DNA of 41,623 bases, taken from Tabrizicola sp. (GTDB lineage Bacteria; Pseudomonadota; Alphaproteobacteria; Rhodobacterales; Rhodobacteraceae). Below the pieces are notes generated by a model. That model searched no databases. It had not been told where the DNA came from and saw only the letters and a program-made list of their open reading frames with translations. A program made the position numbers and the translations under genes. Within the stretch, counting starts at the first letter, position 1; the number at the start of each line of letters is the position of its first letter. The stretch is from NCBI GenBank assembly GCA_012032275.1, contig JAAURK010000005.1, positions 1-41,623 of the forward strand. The letters are read 5' to 3'. This document shows positions 29,226 through 39,845 of this stretch, in pieces.

Positions 29226-29790
29226 CCCAGGGCTGAGAAGCCGCAGCTTGAGCGTCTGCCGTCTCGTGTGTTTTGCCTGCGGCAAAAAGGGCGGAGAGCG
29301 GACTTGCGTCGCTGCCGCGTGGCGCTGCAGCAATAATCTAGAGCAGCCACTCATCCATCGCGGAGAACCGCCGGCCTCAGATCGACCAAGAGGTTGAAGC
29401 CGCCTTTCCCTATCCGAGGCGTCCCGTCGCACCGCAATGGCAGCTGCGTGCGCGCCGTCACCGCATCGAGCAGGTGAATGCCCAGATTGCGGTGGCGCGC
29501 TTGCAGCTGGGTTATTGGGACGGCGATCTCGACCTGCTTGCCGCTGAGCTGCCCCCTCATTTGCGAAAATTGCTCGTCCCGCTGCAGCAAGCACGGATGC
29601 GCGATATCACCCCGCCGCCGCCCCCTCCCGCATCGTTGTCGGGGGAACCGCTGCCCGTCGTTCAGGTCGCAACCGATCAGCCGCCCGAGGCCATGCCAGA
29701 GCCCGCTGCCAAACGGCGAAAAACCCGCAGCCCCGCCCTTGCCGCCTGCGGCGCGGCGTCCACAGGCAATGGAGTAAGCCGTTCCGTCAG

Positions 29791-30735
29791 CTATTTATAA
29801 ATAATCTCAATAGCATCCTTAGGTACCCCATGGCGCTCAGCAAAATCTACGAATTCGTCATAGGTCACCTTTTCCTTATCTCTCGATATCTCCATAGTCC
29901 GAGTCATTTCAATCGTTGCGCCCTCAACTATAGCTTTCTTTGATTCAACGAAACGGAAAAGATCATCCGGATTTTCGATCGCAGTTTTTTCAACGTCTGA
30001 AAAAACGCTAGCTACATCATCAATCAGCATACCGATGCCGATAATATTCTTTAGCAAAGCAACACGCTCAAACAGTTTGTTGGCCTTTACCTGTTTTTCA
30101 ATATTCTCTTTAAGATCTTTCTCAATACGAGTTCGCTCAAGTCTAGCAGCTTCAATCCTGCTGTAGAGCTCTGAAAGTACCTGTCTTTCTTCCGCTGCTA
30201 CTAATTTTCCCCGCAGTATTCTGGTAGTCGATTCGAGGGCCGTCACTTTCTCAAAATCTCGCCTTGCGGACAAAAGGTCCTTGTCATTTTGCAGCAGCAT
30301 CGCATCACGAAGAATTGACCTAGTAAACTGTGCCGGTATGTATCCAAACTCGATAGCGTGAACACCTTGCTGAACCCAGACAAAGAACGAATTAGCTGTT
30401 GAGTGCTCAAATCCCGTAGATGTGTTCTCTCTTAAAGCTGTGTCACGCCTAGTAGCTACAATTACCGGATCGCTCCCGACGCCAAGATAGTTCGTTTCAT
30501 AAACTCTGACTTCGCCTGATAGATCGTTTGCCTCGACCTTGAGCTCGAATGCGGCGCCTCCACCAGACCAAATAATCTCGTCACTTAGGGACCCTGACCT
30601 GGCAACCACAGTATTTATCGCCTTATCTAGAGACTCAGCATCAGAAACATGCGTCGCAGATTTTTTCAATAGTTCCGCGACATTACGCGAATACACAGCG
30701 TGATGCAGGTAGTTTTTATCAGATGATCTAGTCAT
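29791..30735 (-). CDS. protein of unknown function, second gene of a low-GC two-gene cassette
   Basis: 314 aa, GC-poor, charged helical middle region and one hydrophobic stretch (VALLKNIIGIGMLIDDVASVF); start overlaps upstream stop (ATGA). Confidence 0.82.
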   Translation of the reverse strand: MTRSSDKNYLHHAVYSRNVAELLKKSATHVSDAESLDKAINTVVARSGSLSDEIIWSGGGAAFELKVEANDLSGEVRVYETNYLGVGSDPVIVATRRDTALRENTSTGFEHSTANSFFVWVQQGVHAIEFGYIPAQFTRSILRDAMLLQNDKDLLSARRDFEKVTALESTTRILRGKLVAAEERQVLSELYSRIEAARLERTRIEKDLKENIEKQVKANKLFERVALLKNIIGIGMLIDDVASVFSDVEKTAIENPDDLFRFVESKKAIVEGATIEMTRTMEISRDKEKVTYDEFVDFAERHGVPKDAIEIIYK

Positions 30736-31904
30736 TCCAGGAAGCCTCTACTATGCCTGAGATTTTGCTGAGCTTTTTTGACGGCTATCATCGCCTTATA
30801 CGCAAAAGCGATTTTACTGCGATATAAATTCATTGCGGCCAACGTAGTTTTGCCCCGGTCTACTTGGGCCTGCAGATGTGTGCCGAGAAGCGCCTTCAGT
30901 CGAGTTTCGTCATCGAACTTTCTGAGATCATCAAAAGATGCGGAGCTTTGAATCGGCCATGGCCATCCAAAGCATAAGTCATCAGGCGCTGGTCCTGAAT
31001 AGAAGCCATTGCCATCCAATGGGAATTTCTCTAGAATTGTCAGTCCTTCTATCATGGTGATAAAATGAATGTCGTGCTCAGAATCGAGTTCTTCGCTGAG
31101 GTAATAGTTGCGCATTGAGGTGAAACCACCAGATATCAGTCCAGCTTTAACCTTTTGAAATGGCAACGCCAGCATTTTCTCGTGTCCGCTGAATTTGCCG
31201 TACACAATACAGACCCAAGCATTGCCTAGCTCCGCACCGCTACCGTCCACTTGAAGACTCTTAAAGTTCAGAGGTCCGAAGAAATGATTGTCTGGCAGTT
31301 CATTAATTGCCTTGTTGTGCAGAGTTATGTTGGCAGTTAAATTGTTGAGTATTGAATCTTTATTTTCGGATAGCGCGCCGTCGATCCATCTGAGATACTT
31401 ATCTATGGAAGATTTCACGACTTCCTCAGGAAATCTTAGTCGGGTCTGCAGCGCAATTTCAAGAGAGGAGGATAGAGTAATAACAAATCCTGCGTGTGGG
31501 CCTCGACCTTCAGGCGAATTTATAAGCGTTCCAATAGTATTCTGAAACCGCGCCAGCATTGACTGCATTTGTATCCGAACTTCAGGATCCTCAAAGATCG
31601 TGTCGTCCGAAATGCTTGCATCCAGCCATACTGCATAGTTCTCAATGTCAGCTGAGATGCTTGATATTAGCTCGTCGCGAAATTGTTCTTGGATCATGCC
31701 TCTTATTTCAGCGCCAAGTAGTATAATTTCTGATCTAATCTCGGCCAAACCAACATGGATTCTCTCAAGTTCCGCTAAGATAAGCCTCTGGTTTTCGAGT
31801 GCTGCGCTTATCATAAATCCCATACTGCCTGAAGGTCCGGCAAAAGCGCTCACCAGATTCAAGCCTTTGTGGATCAATCCTAGTGTCGCAAATGGGTCGC
31901 TCAT
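30732..31904 (-). CDS. protein of unknown function, first gene of a low-GC two-gene cassette
   Basis: 390 aa, GC-poor; N-terminal LGLIHKGLNLVSAFAGPSGSMGFMISAALENQRLILAELERIHVGLAEIRSEI; no family recognised. Confidence 0.82.
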   Translation of the reverse strand: MSDPFATLGLIHKGLNLVSAFAGPSGSMGFMISAALENQRLILAELERIHVGLAEIRSEIILLGAEIRGMIQEQFRDELISSISADIENYAVWLDASISDDTIFEDPEVRIQMQSMLARFQNTIGTLINSPEGRGPHAGFVITLSSSLEIALQTRLRFPEEVVKSSIDKYLRWIDGALSENKDSILNNLTANITLHNKAINELPDNHFFGPLNFKSLQVDGSGAELGNAWVCIVYGKFSGHEKMLALPFQKVKAGLISGGFTSMRNYYLSEELDSEHDIHFITMIEGLTILEKFPLDGNGFYSGPAPDDLCFGWPWPIQSSASFDDLRKFDDETRLKALLGTHLQAQVDRGKTTLAAMNLYRSKIAFAYKAMIAVKKAQQNLRHSRGFLE

Positions 31905-32183
31905 TGAGGTTCCATTGTTCGGCCAGGGAAATTCTTTTGCTAGTCCAAGTCATTGGGTCGATTATCGGCCAGGTCATGATCCGACATTCCCCAAGTGACA
32001 TGCCGTTTGGCGTGAAGATCGCCTGAATCTGCCTGCTGGACAAGTGTTTTTCGCCCCTAGCGCCTCTGCGGTTGCGCAGGCTGCTGGAACAGGACGGATC
32101 AGACCGCGAAGCCGGCGTGTTGTGTCCGCGCGACGGCGTTTTTCGGCGCGACGGACAACCGCATCATCGTGTCGCTCCCTGCA

Positions 32184-32681
32184 ATGGTCACTTTTCGCCA
32201 CTTCCATAATCGGCTGTCAAAAGCGCCATTCAGCGCAAAGATGAACGAGTTGCTCGACCATGAAATGATGACCATGGCATTCGTTGTTGCCTATTCTCGG
32301 ATGATCGAAGGAGGGGATGGGAGCAGCGGTGTTGGCAAGGGTCAAATCCCGGCCCATCTGCGCCAAGTGCATCAGGACATCCTCGACGCAAGAAATCAGC
32401 GATAAGCACACAACGACGGACAACATTCTCTAGCCGGGGCAATGGAAATCGACCCTGTCGAGGGGGAGTTCGAGGTCGGCGCGCGGTTCAGCATGGGATA
32501 CTACTTCCGGGGTGCCAACGAATGGCGCGAGCTCGTCGATCTTCTCGAAGCGTTGCCGTTCGATCGCATCCAGAAGCAGATGGCAAAGCTCAAGCTGAAG
32601 ACCGAGCGTGAGTGGTCCTTCGCCAGCGGTCCTGTCCCCGAGTGGACGAGGCAACGCGAAGATGGGTCCGCCACAGAATGA
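32184..32681 (+). pseudogene. HEPN-motif-like protein interrupted by an in-frame TAA at 32403-32405
   Basis: ORFs 32169-32405 and 32442-32681 share one frame. Readthrough gives LDHEMMTMAFVVAYSRM...QIPAHLRQVHQDILDARNQR[stop]AHNDGQHSLAGAMEIDPVEGEFEVGARFSMGYYFRGANEWRELVDLLEAL, spanning an RN-x4-H (HEPN-like) motif. Confidence 0.6.
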
Positions 32682-33050
32682 GCGGCGACCGATATGTTTC
32701 CTGGTGACCTTCGGCTTTTGCCTGTGTTGCGGTCACCGCAATTGGTACCTGGACGGGATCATTATTGCTTGCAACATGGGGTCAGGATCCCGGCGCCACG
32801 CCGCGCGCCGCCTGGCCGATTTCCACCCTTTCCATTGATTTCGGGATTGGCTGCGCTGCGAGGATCATAGATGGCCGCTTTGGGGCGCGCCGCTTCGCAG
32901 CATGTGGCGATGTCGACCGGCAGCTTTGGGCCGAACATGTCGACGGTCGACGCGCCACGCCGCCAGAACGCTATCGTGACAAAAGAAGCTTGGCCTACTC
33001 ATAACCTTTCTTTGCGTCGACGAACAACCGTGGGCTGCCAACTTGGCATG

Positions 33051-34498
33051 TCACCAATGTTTGATATCTCTACCCATAGGTTTGGCGAGCGAACCAACGA
33101 TATGACGACGAGCTGAGCCGCGGCCGATCCACTGTCGCAACTCTGTTTTGCTTGCCAAGGTAGCGTTCAGCGTCCCAAAGATCATGGTGCTGATTGCCTG
33201 CTGCTGACTCCGCAGATGATCCTCCAACAGCTTATGCCGTGTAATGTAGCCCGCGTTGATACCCGGGGCGGCGTGATTCATGAGTAAGTGAGCATCGAGT
33301 TCCGACACGCCAGCCAAAGTGGCGACAGTACGATAGGTCTGCCTGAGATCGTTTCCCCATTTTGAAAGCACGGACCTGTCCTCCTTCTGTTCGATCATAT
33401 GTCCTTCGGTGCTGTCGGCGGGGAACATCCATTCTCTGGCGTTGAGAGGGTGGATGTGGCGGCCAAAGCGCATTGCGCGCACGAGACACTCGACCATCTG
33501 CCGGGACAGCGGGATGTCGAAGGCTCGGTCTGCACCGCCTTTCGGGCGAGGTATGTGCAACACCCGACGGCGTAGATCCAGGTGCTTCGGCTTGGCCGCT
33601 TTCAGTGCTGCAGGCCGCGACGCTGACAGCAACGTAAACAGATGGAACTCTCGACGAATGGGGTTGCCGAACTTAGCGAGCTCGATGAACCAGTCGTTTA
33701 GGTCTGCTGCACCCATGCCAGTGTTGCGCCGCTTCTCATGGTTCCAATCGACCACATCGACGGGATTGTCGGGCGGCAGCTCGCGGTTGGCTTTTCGAGC
33801 ATGATTGTAGATGGCGCGGAACGTCCGCATGCTTCCGTTCGCTATGTAAGGCCCATTCTCTTTCGTGACAGCGTCATGCCTGGCGGCTACCAACGAAGGG
33901 TGTTCACAAATCTGAATCAGTGGCCTATCCAACCAATCCTTGAATATTCGCTCAACGTGATCGCGATAGCTCGCGATCGTGCGTTCGCTTCGGTTCTTGC
34001 GCTCCATGGCCAGTTGATACCGCTCCCAAGCCTGCATCAGCGTGATCCCAGTAGCCCTCGCCTCTTCCTTAGTGGTCCCGTCCAGATGCACTTCAGAGGT
34101 CGTCGAGGGCTTTACGGTCGACCACCTAATCTGGGATGGAGACCGCGACCGATCTGTGCGAGGTATTCCCGCGCAACTGCGCGGGCTGCGCGGGTGGATA
34201 CCTCCGTGCTATCACCGATCGTCATCCGAACGGTAGAGGCCCGCTTGCCCTGCTGGCGAAGATCACCTTGGATCATGAAGGACTTCTTTCTTCGCCCGAC
34301 GAGGAGGAAGAAGCCTTTCAACGTTGAGTCGCGGACTATGTAGCGCCCCTTGTCGGGTGTTGGGAGTTGGGCGATTGCCTTGTCGTTGAGCTGGATACGA
34401 CGGGTTGCCATGTCGATGGCCTCAACAGCTGAAACGGTTTTTGGAACGGTTTTGGCGAAACAGACCGTCTGACGGTTTTGGTCCGCCGCTACCCTCAA
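33051..34498 (-). pseudogene. int: tyrosine recombinase/integrase (DUF4102 arm-binding N-terminus), split by a frameshift near 34112-34140
   Basis: N-terminal IQLNDKAIAQLPTPDKGRYIVRDSTLKGFFLLVGRRKKSFMIQGDL in 34112-34498. Core and catalytic region in 33051-34091 (ITLMQAWERYQLAMERKNRSERTIASYRDHVERIF...LHIPRPKGGADRAFDIPLS...LMNHAAPGINAGYI). Confidence 0.87.
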
Positions 34499-34591
34499 TT
34501 ATACGATATATGTTTGATATTGAAACACTTAACTTCGATACCGGAAGGTCTGGACGGTGGTCGGATACTGTGGCGAACTGATAGTCTTGAA

Positions 34592-34636
34592 CTACGAATC
34601 TGAGGGTCGGGCGTTCGAATCGCTCCGGGTCCGCCA
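34592..34636 (+). other. 3' part of tRNA-Arg(ACG), interpreted as the att core at the element boundary
   Basis: Anticodon loop CTACGAA (ACG), 3' anticodon stem TCTGA, variable GGGTC, T-stem/loop GGGCG-TTCGAAT-CGCTC, acceptor CGGGTCC, G, CCA. No matching 5' half (expected GGACCCG...) upstream. Confidence 0.82.
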
Positions 34637-34699
34637 TTTGCCTTCTCAACAATGGTTATCCGGCCTCCTGCACGGCCTTTCCAATCGCGGCCGGTGTCG

Positions 34700-34975
34700 G
34701 TCAGGCGGGCTTGGTCCAGCGCTGTCAGGGTTACGAAGTGCGGCTGCACGCTGCGCGACTGGACGCGGTGGAAGTGGCGGGTGATCTGGTCATGCACCTC
34801 GCGCAGGATGCTGATCGGGCCCTGATCATGGATTTCGCGGTCCTTGCCCTCGATCCGCAGCCCGGCCCGCAGCTTTTCCAGCACGTTGTACATGGCCATC
34901 AGGGTGAGCTTCGGATGTGCCGCCTGCTGCGCCTTCCTGTGTGCGGCTGGCCGGATGCGCGGTGTCGGCTAAAGT
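34700..34975 (-). pseudogene. C-terminal remnant of a SAM-dependent DNA methyltransferase (restriction-modification type)
   Basis: RPAAHRKAQQAAHPKLTLMAMYNVLEKLRAGLRIEGKDREIHDQGPISILREVHDQI resembles the C-terminal region of large DNA methyltransferases; truncated on both sides. Confidence 0.45.
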
Positions 34976-35172
34976 CACCCGCCATCCGCTTCTGCGATCA
35001 GGCGGGAGACCCAGCGCGCAGCGGCCCAGGTGGCGGGCAGGCCAAGCGGGAGCGACAGCCAGAGCGCCGTGACGGGCGAGAGGGCAGGCAGGCCGAGGCT
35101 GATGCCGATCAGGCCAAGAAGGAAGAGGTTGATCGCCACGGCTGCGGTGGCGAAGGGCCACAGAAGCGCCAT
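34975..35172 (-). CDS. small membrane protein downstream of nirN
   Basis: MALLWPFATAAVAINLFLLGLIGISLGLPALSPVTALWLSLPLGLPATWAAARWVSRLIAEADGG; two TM-like segments. Confidence 0.65.
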   Translation of the reverse strand: MALLWPFATAAVAINLFLLGLIGISLGLPALSPVTALWLSLPLGLPATWAAARWVSRLIAEADGG

Positions 35173-35188
35173 CAGCCGCCGGGAGGGT

Positions 35189-36739
35189 CTAGTGGCTGGT
35201 ACCGTCCTCGAAGGTGATCTTGTTCCAGACATTGTATTTCCCTGACGGCTTCACCATTGGCAAGCGCTTGATTTCCTTGAAGCTCGCGGCGTCATAGACG
35301 ATAACCGCCCCGTCCATTTCCCAGATCGAGACAAGCGCATGCCTGCCGTCCCGGGTGAATTCGGTATGCGCCACCGTCTTGCCGGGCGCGGGCGTCAGAA
35401 CCTTGACCACCTCCAGCGTTTCCTTGTCGATGATGTGCATCTCGCCCCTGTGCTCACCGGTAAAGACATCGGCCCAAAGGTAGGGCGTGCCGTCATGGCT
35501 GCGCAGGAAGAAACCGGGGCCTGAGGTCTCGATGGTCTTGATCAGCGACCAGTCCTCCATGTCGATGACGCTGATCCGGCCTTCGTTCAGATGCGGGATG
35601 GCGACGACGCGGTGGCCGCCCCGGTCCCAGCTGATCCCGGATCCCAGATGCGGCATTCCGGGCAGCGGCAGCGATGCGATCTCGCGCCCGACGTCCAGAT
35701 TGACGACCACGCCGGTCTCGCCCTCCCGGTTCGCGCCGATCAGTTCGCGGTAATCGGGCGAGAAGAAGAAATCGTCCAGCGGCGCGGTCACGTCGATCCG
35801 GCGGCGGGCGAAAAGGCCGCGCTCCACGCCCAGCGCCTCTTCCATCCCGTTTTCGTTGTTGTGGACGAACCCTTCCGAATAAGGGCCGCCGTCCTCGGTG
35901 AAGGCGATTTCCCAGATCTCGGGCACGTCCTTCAGGGCGAGGACGAAGGTGCCGCGTTCAGGTGCCTGGTAGACCGCCGACACGCGCGAGGGGTCGCCCT
36001 TGCGGCCCTTCACCTCGAAGACCTTGGCGACGGTCAGGTCGGCGGCGTTCAGGATGGTCAGGGTCGCGGGCAGGGTGTTGGCCACCGCCAGGTATTTCCC
36101 GTCCGAACTCATCGCGATGTTGCGGCTGTTCAGCCCGGCGCGGACGCGGCCGACCGCGTGCAGCGACCAGATGTCGTATTTCTGCACCCAGCCATCGCGC
36201 GACATGATGAAGACAAACCGCCCGTCGGAAGAGAACTTCGGCCCACCATGGACGGCGAACGGGGTCTCGAAGCGGTCGAGCATGTCGAACGTGTCGCCGT
36301 CCAGCACCGAGATGTGGCTGTCACCGGTTTCGACGACCAGCGTGACATTCATCGGGTCGGCGGTGAAGACCGGAGCGGGGGCGGGGACATAATCGTCTTG
36401 CAGACTGCGCGAGGCAGCGATTTCCGGCTCGCCCCAGACCGGGGTCAGGATCGGCTGGCTGATGAAGCTGGCCACCGCCGCAATGTCTTCAGGTGTCAGA
36501 CTGTCCCTGAACGCCGGCATCTGCGTCATCGCGCGGCCATCCCTGATGACGGCGGCCAGCTTGTCGCCTTTCAGTCGCCCGAGGCTTTCCGGGATCAGCG
36601 CCGGTCCCTTGCCGCCCAGCCGGGATTCGGCATGGCAGGAGGCGCAAAGATCGGCATAGATCACCGCTCCGTCGGGTTCTGCGATGGCAGGTGCGGCGAG
36701 CAGCGCGAAGAGGCTAAACGAAACGGTGTTCAGGGTCAT
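35189..36739 (-). CDS. nirN: NirN, cytochrome cd1-like heme d1 biosynthesis protein
   Basis: Signal peptide, CASCH heme-binding motif, cd1-like beta-propeller; located in nir cluster. Confidence 0.9.
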   Translation of the reverse strand: MTLNTVSFSLFALLAAPAIAEPDGAVIYADLCASCHAESRLGGKGPALIPESLGRLKGDKLAAVIRDGRAMTQMPAFRDSLTPEDIAAVASFISQPILTPVWGEPEIAASRSLQDDYVPAPAPVFTADPMNVTLVVETGDSHISVLDGDTFDMLDRFETPFAVHGGPKFSSDGRFVFIMSRDGWVQKYDIWSLHAVGRVRAGLNSRNIAMSSDGKYLAVANTLPATLTILNAADLTVAKVFEVKGRKGDPSRVSAVYQAPERGTFVLALKDVPEIWEIAFTEDGGPYSEGFVHNNENGMEEALGVERGLFARRRIDVTAPLDDFFFSPDYRELIGANREGETGVVVNLDVGREIASLPLPGMPHLGSGISWDRGGHRVVAIPHLNEGRISVIDMEDWSLIKTIETSGPGFFLRSHDGTPYLWADVFTGEHRGEMHIIDKETLEVVKVLTPAPGKTVAHTEFTRDGRHALVSIWEMDGAVIVYDAASFKEIKRLPMVKPSGKYNVWNKITFEDGTSH

Positions 36740-37922
36740 GGCTTTTGCCCCGGAAGGGGGTGACGGTCAGGCGATCGGTGTCCTCGACCCCGATTTCGGC
36801 GTTGGTCAGATAGCAGGCAGGGTCTTCGGCCCAGGGGTCACCGGTGACTTGCAGCGCCCGGATACGGGTATTGCCGCCGCAGATGTCCTTGAAGGCGCAG
36901 GCCCCGCAGCGGCCCTTCAGCGGGCGGGGGCGTTGCCGAAGCGTCGCCAGCATCGGGTCGGCTCCGGCCCAGAGCGCGCTGAACGGCGTGTCCTTGACCG
37001 ACCCGACCGTGTAATCCGACCAGTAGGTATCCGGATGCACCTTCCCCTGCGGATCGATGTTCGCGACGCCAAGACCGCTGGAATTCCCGCCCCAGGCCCG
37101 CAGATGCTCGGCCACATGGGCGGCGCTATGCCGGGGGAAGTTCCGCTCTACCCAGCGCAGGAACCACACTGCATCGGCATCGTTGTTGCCCGTCACGATC
37201 TCCAGCGGTTGGTCCTCGGCCACGGCCACCCAGGCGCGGTCGATGAGCTGTGTCATCGCGGTGCGGGTCCGCGCGCCTTCGGTATCCTCGCCCCGGTTCT
37301 TGTTGCCGCGACCGGCATAGACGAGGTGGCTGAGATAGAATTTGTCGACCCCTTCCGCATCGCAAAGATCGATCATCGCGGGCAGCATGTCGGCGTTGTC
37401 CTCGGTGATGGTAAAGCGCAGGCCCACCTTCACGCCCCTCGCCTTGCAGGCCCTTACCCCGGCAAGTGCAGCAGCAAACGCCCCATCGACGCCGCGGAAC
37501 CAGTCGTTCATCTGGCCGATCCCATCCAGCGAGATGCCGACATAGTCGAAGGCGAGGTCGGCAAGGCGGTCGATATGATCCGCAACCTTCGTGCCATTGG
37601 TCGAAAGCGAAAGATGGCGGAAACCCAGCGCGCGTGCGCGTTCGGCCAGCGGGAAGAAGTCGAAGCGGGAGAGTGGCTCGCCCCCCGAAAGGATCAACGC
37701 GGGAATGCCGAACCCGGCCAGATCGTCGAGAACGCCCATCGCCTGGTCATGTGTCAGCTCTCCGGGAAACGGGACATCGGCGCTGGTCGTGTAGCAATGC
37801 CGGCAGCGCAGGTTGCAGGTGCGCGTCAGGTTCCAGATCACCACAGGCTTCACCGGGCCCGCACGGCGGCGGACGGGGGTGGGGTCTACCAGTTCGCGCA
37901 TGTATTGCGTCAGGCGGAACAT
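36714..37922 (-). CDS. nirJ: heme d1 biosynthesis radical SAM protein NirJ
   Basis: [59 protein letters not shown]-terminal [19 protein letters not shown]. Confidence 0.95.
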   Translation of the reverse strand: MFRLTQYMRELVDPTPVRRRAGPVKPVVIWNLTRTCNLRCRHCYTTSADVPFPGELTHDQAMGVLDDLAGFGIPALILSGGEPLSRFDFFPLAERARALGFRHLSLSTNGTKVADHIDRLADLAFDYVGISLDGIGQMNDWFRGVDGAFAAALAGVRACKARGVKVGLRFTITEDNADMLPAMIDLCDAEGVDKFYLSHLVYAGRGNKNRGEDTEGARTRTAMTQLIDRAWVAVAEDQPLEIVTGNNDADAVWFLRWVERNFPRHSAAHVAEHLRAWGGNSSGLGVANIDPQGKVHPDTYWSDYTVGSVKDTPFSALWAGADPMLATLRQRPRPLKGRCGACAFKDICGGNTRIRALQVTGDPWAEDPACYLTNAEIGVEDTDRLTVTPFRGKSHDPEHRFV

Positions 37923-38407
37923 CAGCCTTCTCCGGCAAGGCGCATCCCGGACTTCTTCAGGATGCGGGTGGAATAGAGGATGTCATGCGACCGGCAGGCC
38001 GCATCCAGCAAGGCGGCTACCTCGGACCGCTTGGCCTCCACCTCCTCGCGGCTGCGGCCATGCAGCATGGCGAAGAGGTTGTAGGGCCAGTCCGGCAGCG
38101 CGCGCGGCCGCAGGTAGCAATGCGAGACGAAGGGCAGCGCCCCGACCTCTGCCCCCAGCTTTTCGGCCTGGTCATCCGCCAGATCCCAGACGCTCATCCC
38201 GTTTGCCGCCAGCCCCAGCGTATAGTGGTTTGGCGCAAGTGCCACGCGGCGGATCACGCCATCGTCCTGCATCGCCTGTATCCGGGCGATGACCTCGTTT
38301 TCGGGCAGCACCAGCCAGCGGCCGACTTCCTCGAACGGATGCGGCGTCAGCGGCAGGCCGCTGGCCGTCGCCTTCAGGATCCGCCGGTCGGTCGCGTCAA
38401 CGGTCAT
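37922..38407 (-). CDS. nirH: AsnC-like siroheme decarboxylase subunit NirH
   Basis: [32 protein letters not shown]...[25 protein letters not shown]...[17 protein letters not shown] overlap with preceding gene. Confidence 0.85.
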   Translation of the reverse strand: MTVDATDRRILKATASGLPLTPHPFEEVGRWLVLPENEVIARIQAMQDDGVIRRVALAPNHYTLGLAANGMSVWDLADDQAEKLGAEVGALPFVSHCYLRPRALPDWPYNLFAMLHGRSREEVEAKRSEVAALLDAACRSHDILYSTRILKKSGMRLAGEG

Positions 38408-38874
38408 GCCTCTACCCGAAAGCCGATGAAGAATTCGTGTCGTTTCGGAAAGCGCAGCACCTTCAACCCCGTTTCCCGCTCGATCCGCCCGGCTGCTTCC
38501 GCGATCTCCTCCGGCCTTTCGCAGGCAAGGACGAACCACATGTTCAGCCTGTGCTGGCGTTCATAATTATGCGCCACCTCGGGGTGGGCATTGACCAAAG
38601 TCATGACCTCGTCAAAGCGGTCGGGCGGGACGGACAGCGCGCAGAGGCAGAAGGCGCCACCCATCGCCTCTGCATCCAGAAATGGACCGAACCGGGTGAT
38701 CGCGCCGATCTCGCGCAGATGGGCGATGCGATCCACGACCTCAGTTTCGCTGATCCCCGCCTCCTGCGCCACGGGTGCGAATGGCGCATGGGTCAGGGGC
38801 AGGCCGTCCTGAAGCCGGTTGATCAGCAGGCGGTCGGTGGCATCCAGCGCATCGGGGGGCAGGGTTTGGCGCAT
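38404..38874 (-). CDS. nirG: AsnC-like siroheme decarboxylase subunit NirG
   Basis: MRQTLPPDALDATDRLLINRLQDGLPLTHAPFAPVAQEAGISETEVVDRIAHLREIGAITRFGPFLDAEAMGG. Confidence 0.85.
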   Translation of the reverse strand: MRQTLPPDALDATDRLLINRLQDGLPLTHAPFAPVAQEAGISETEVVDRIAHLREIGAITRFGPFLDAEAMGGAFCLCALSVPPDRFDEVMTLVNAHPEVAHNYERQHRLNMWFVLACERPEEIAEAAGRIERETGLKVLRFPKRHEFFIGFRVEA

Positions 38875-39844
38875 CAGGCGGCCTCCGTCAGGCGGGCGCC
38901 GGACTGCTTGAAGCAGCGGGTGGAAAAAGCGTGCGATGCGCGGCCCCGGCCAGCGCGGGAAGGGCGCGGGCAATGGCCAGAACCCCCATCGCTTCGGGGC
39001 GCGTGCGGGCGTGGATCATGCTGTAAAGCCGGTAGGGCCAGATGCCGGGGACCGGACGGCGTTCGTAAGCCAGCGTCACGCCGGGCAGTGCGGCCAGCGC
39101 CGGCCCGGCCTCGGACGCATCGGCCACATTCCAGACCACCATCGCATTGGCCGTGAAGCCCAGGGCCCGGTGGCGGACGATGACGCCCAGTCGTGTCAGG
39201 ATGCCCGCAGCCAGCAGGTCGGCGATGCGGGCCATGACCGCGCCCTCCTTGCGGCCAAGGCGCAGGGCAAGGGCGGCATAGGGGCGCGAGGTCAGGTCCA
39301 GCCCCTTGCTCAGAGCGTCGAGCAGCGGGCGGTCATCGGCGTGCAGGACGGCAGGATCCACCCTGCGCCCGCCGGGCATGGCGACGGGGCGGCCTGACAG
39401 GGGGAAGCCAAGGTCGATGTTGAAGGGCCGGACGAGCCGCAGGTCAAGAAGCGGAAGGCCGGATGCTGCCTCGATCCGGGCGAGCATTGCGGCAAGGGCC
39501 GCGACATCGGGCGCAGTGGCGACGAACCAGAGGTTCCAGTCCGCCTCGCGCAGGTAGGAATGGTTCACCCCCGGCTCGGCGCCGACATGGGCGGCGACCT
39601 CTTCGATCCGGTGCTCTGGCACAACGAGCGCGGCGAGGGTCGAGGCTCCGGCAGTGTTCGGACGGACAGTGCCGCCGACCCGGGCAATCCGGCCCGCGGC
39701 CCCCATCCGGGACAGCCGGTCGATGACTTCGGCTTCCTCCAGCTCCAGACGCAGGCCGATGGCGGCGAACGGGCGGGAGACGAGGGGGAGGTCGCGCTGA
39801 AAGCTGTCGAGGAGGGTCAGATCGATGGGATCAATCCTGTGCAT
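38874..39844 (-). pseudogene. nirD: fused siroheme decarboxylase NirDL; C-terminal 1-nt frameshift at homopolymer 38924-38928 (likely sequence error)
   Basis: Two tandem AsnC-like domains. Restoring one T in CTTTTTCCACC gives FSTRCFKQSGARLTEAA ending at the nirG start. Confidence 0.82.
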
Positions 39845-39845
39845 C

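Noticed and set aside
29474-29800. plus-strand ORF with GTG start downstream of the two-gene cassette
   Set aside because: Low-complexity proline/alanine-rich, no clear start or family; may be a fragment, not supportable.
34515-34636. complete tRNA-Arg gene
   Set aside because: Upstream sequence does not supply the 5' acceptor, D-arm or a fully paired anticodon stem; only the 3' part fits.
36684-37976. 430-aa plus-strand ORF (also 35591-36763, 390 aa)
   Set aside because: Antisense to nirJ and nirN, which have diagnostic motifs.
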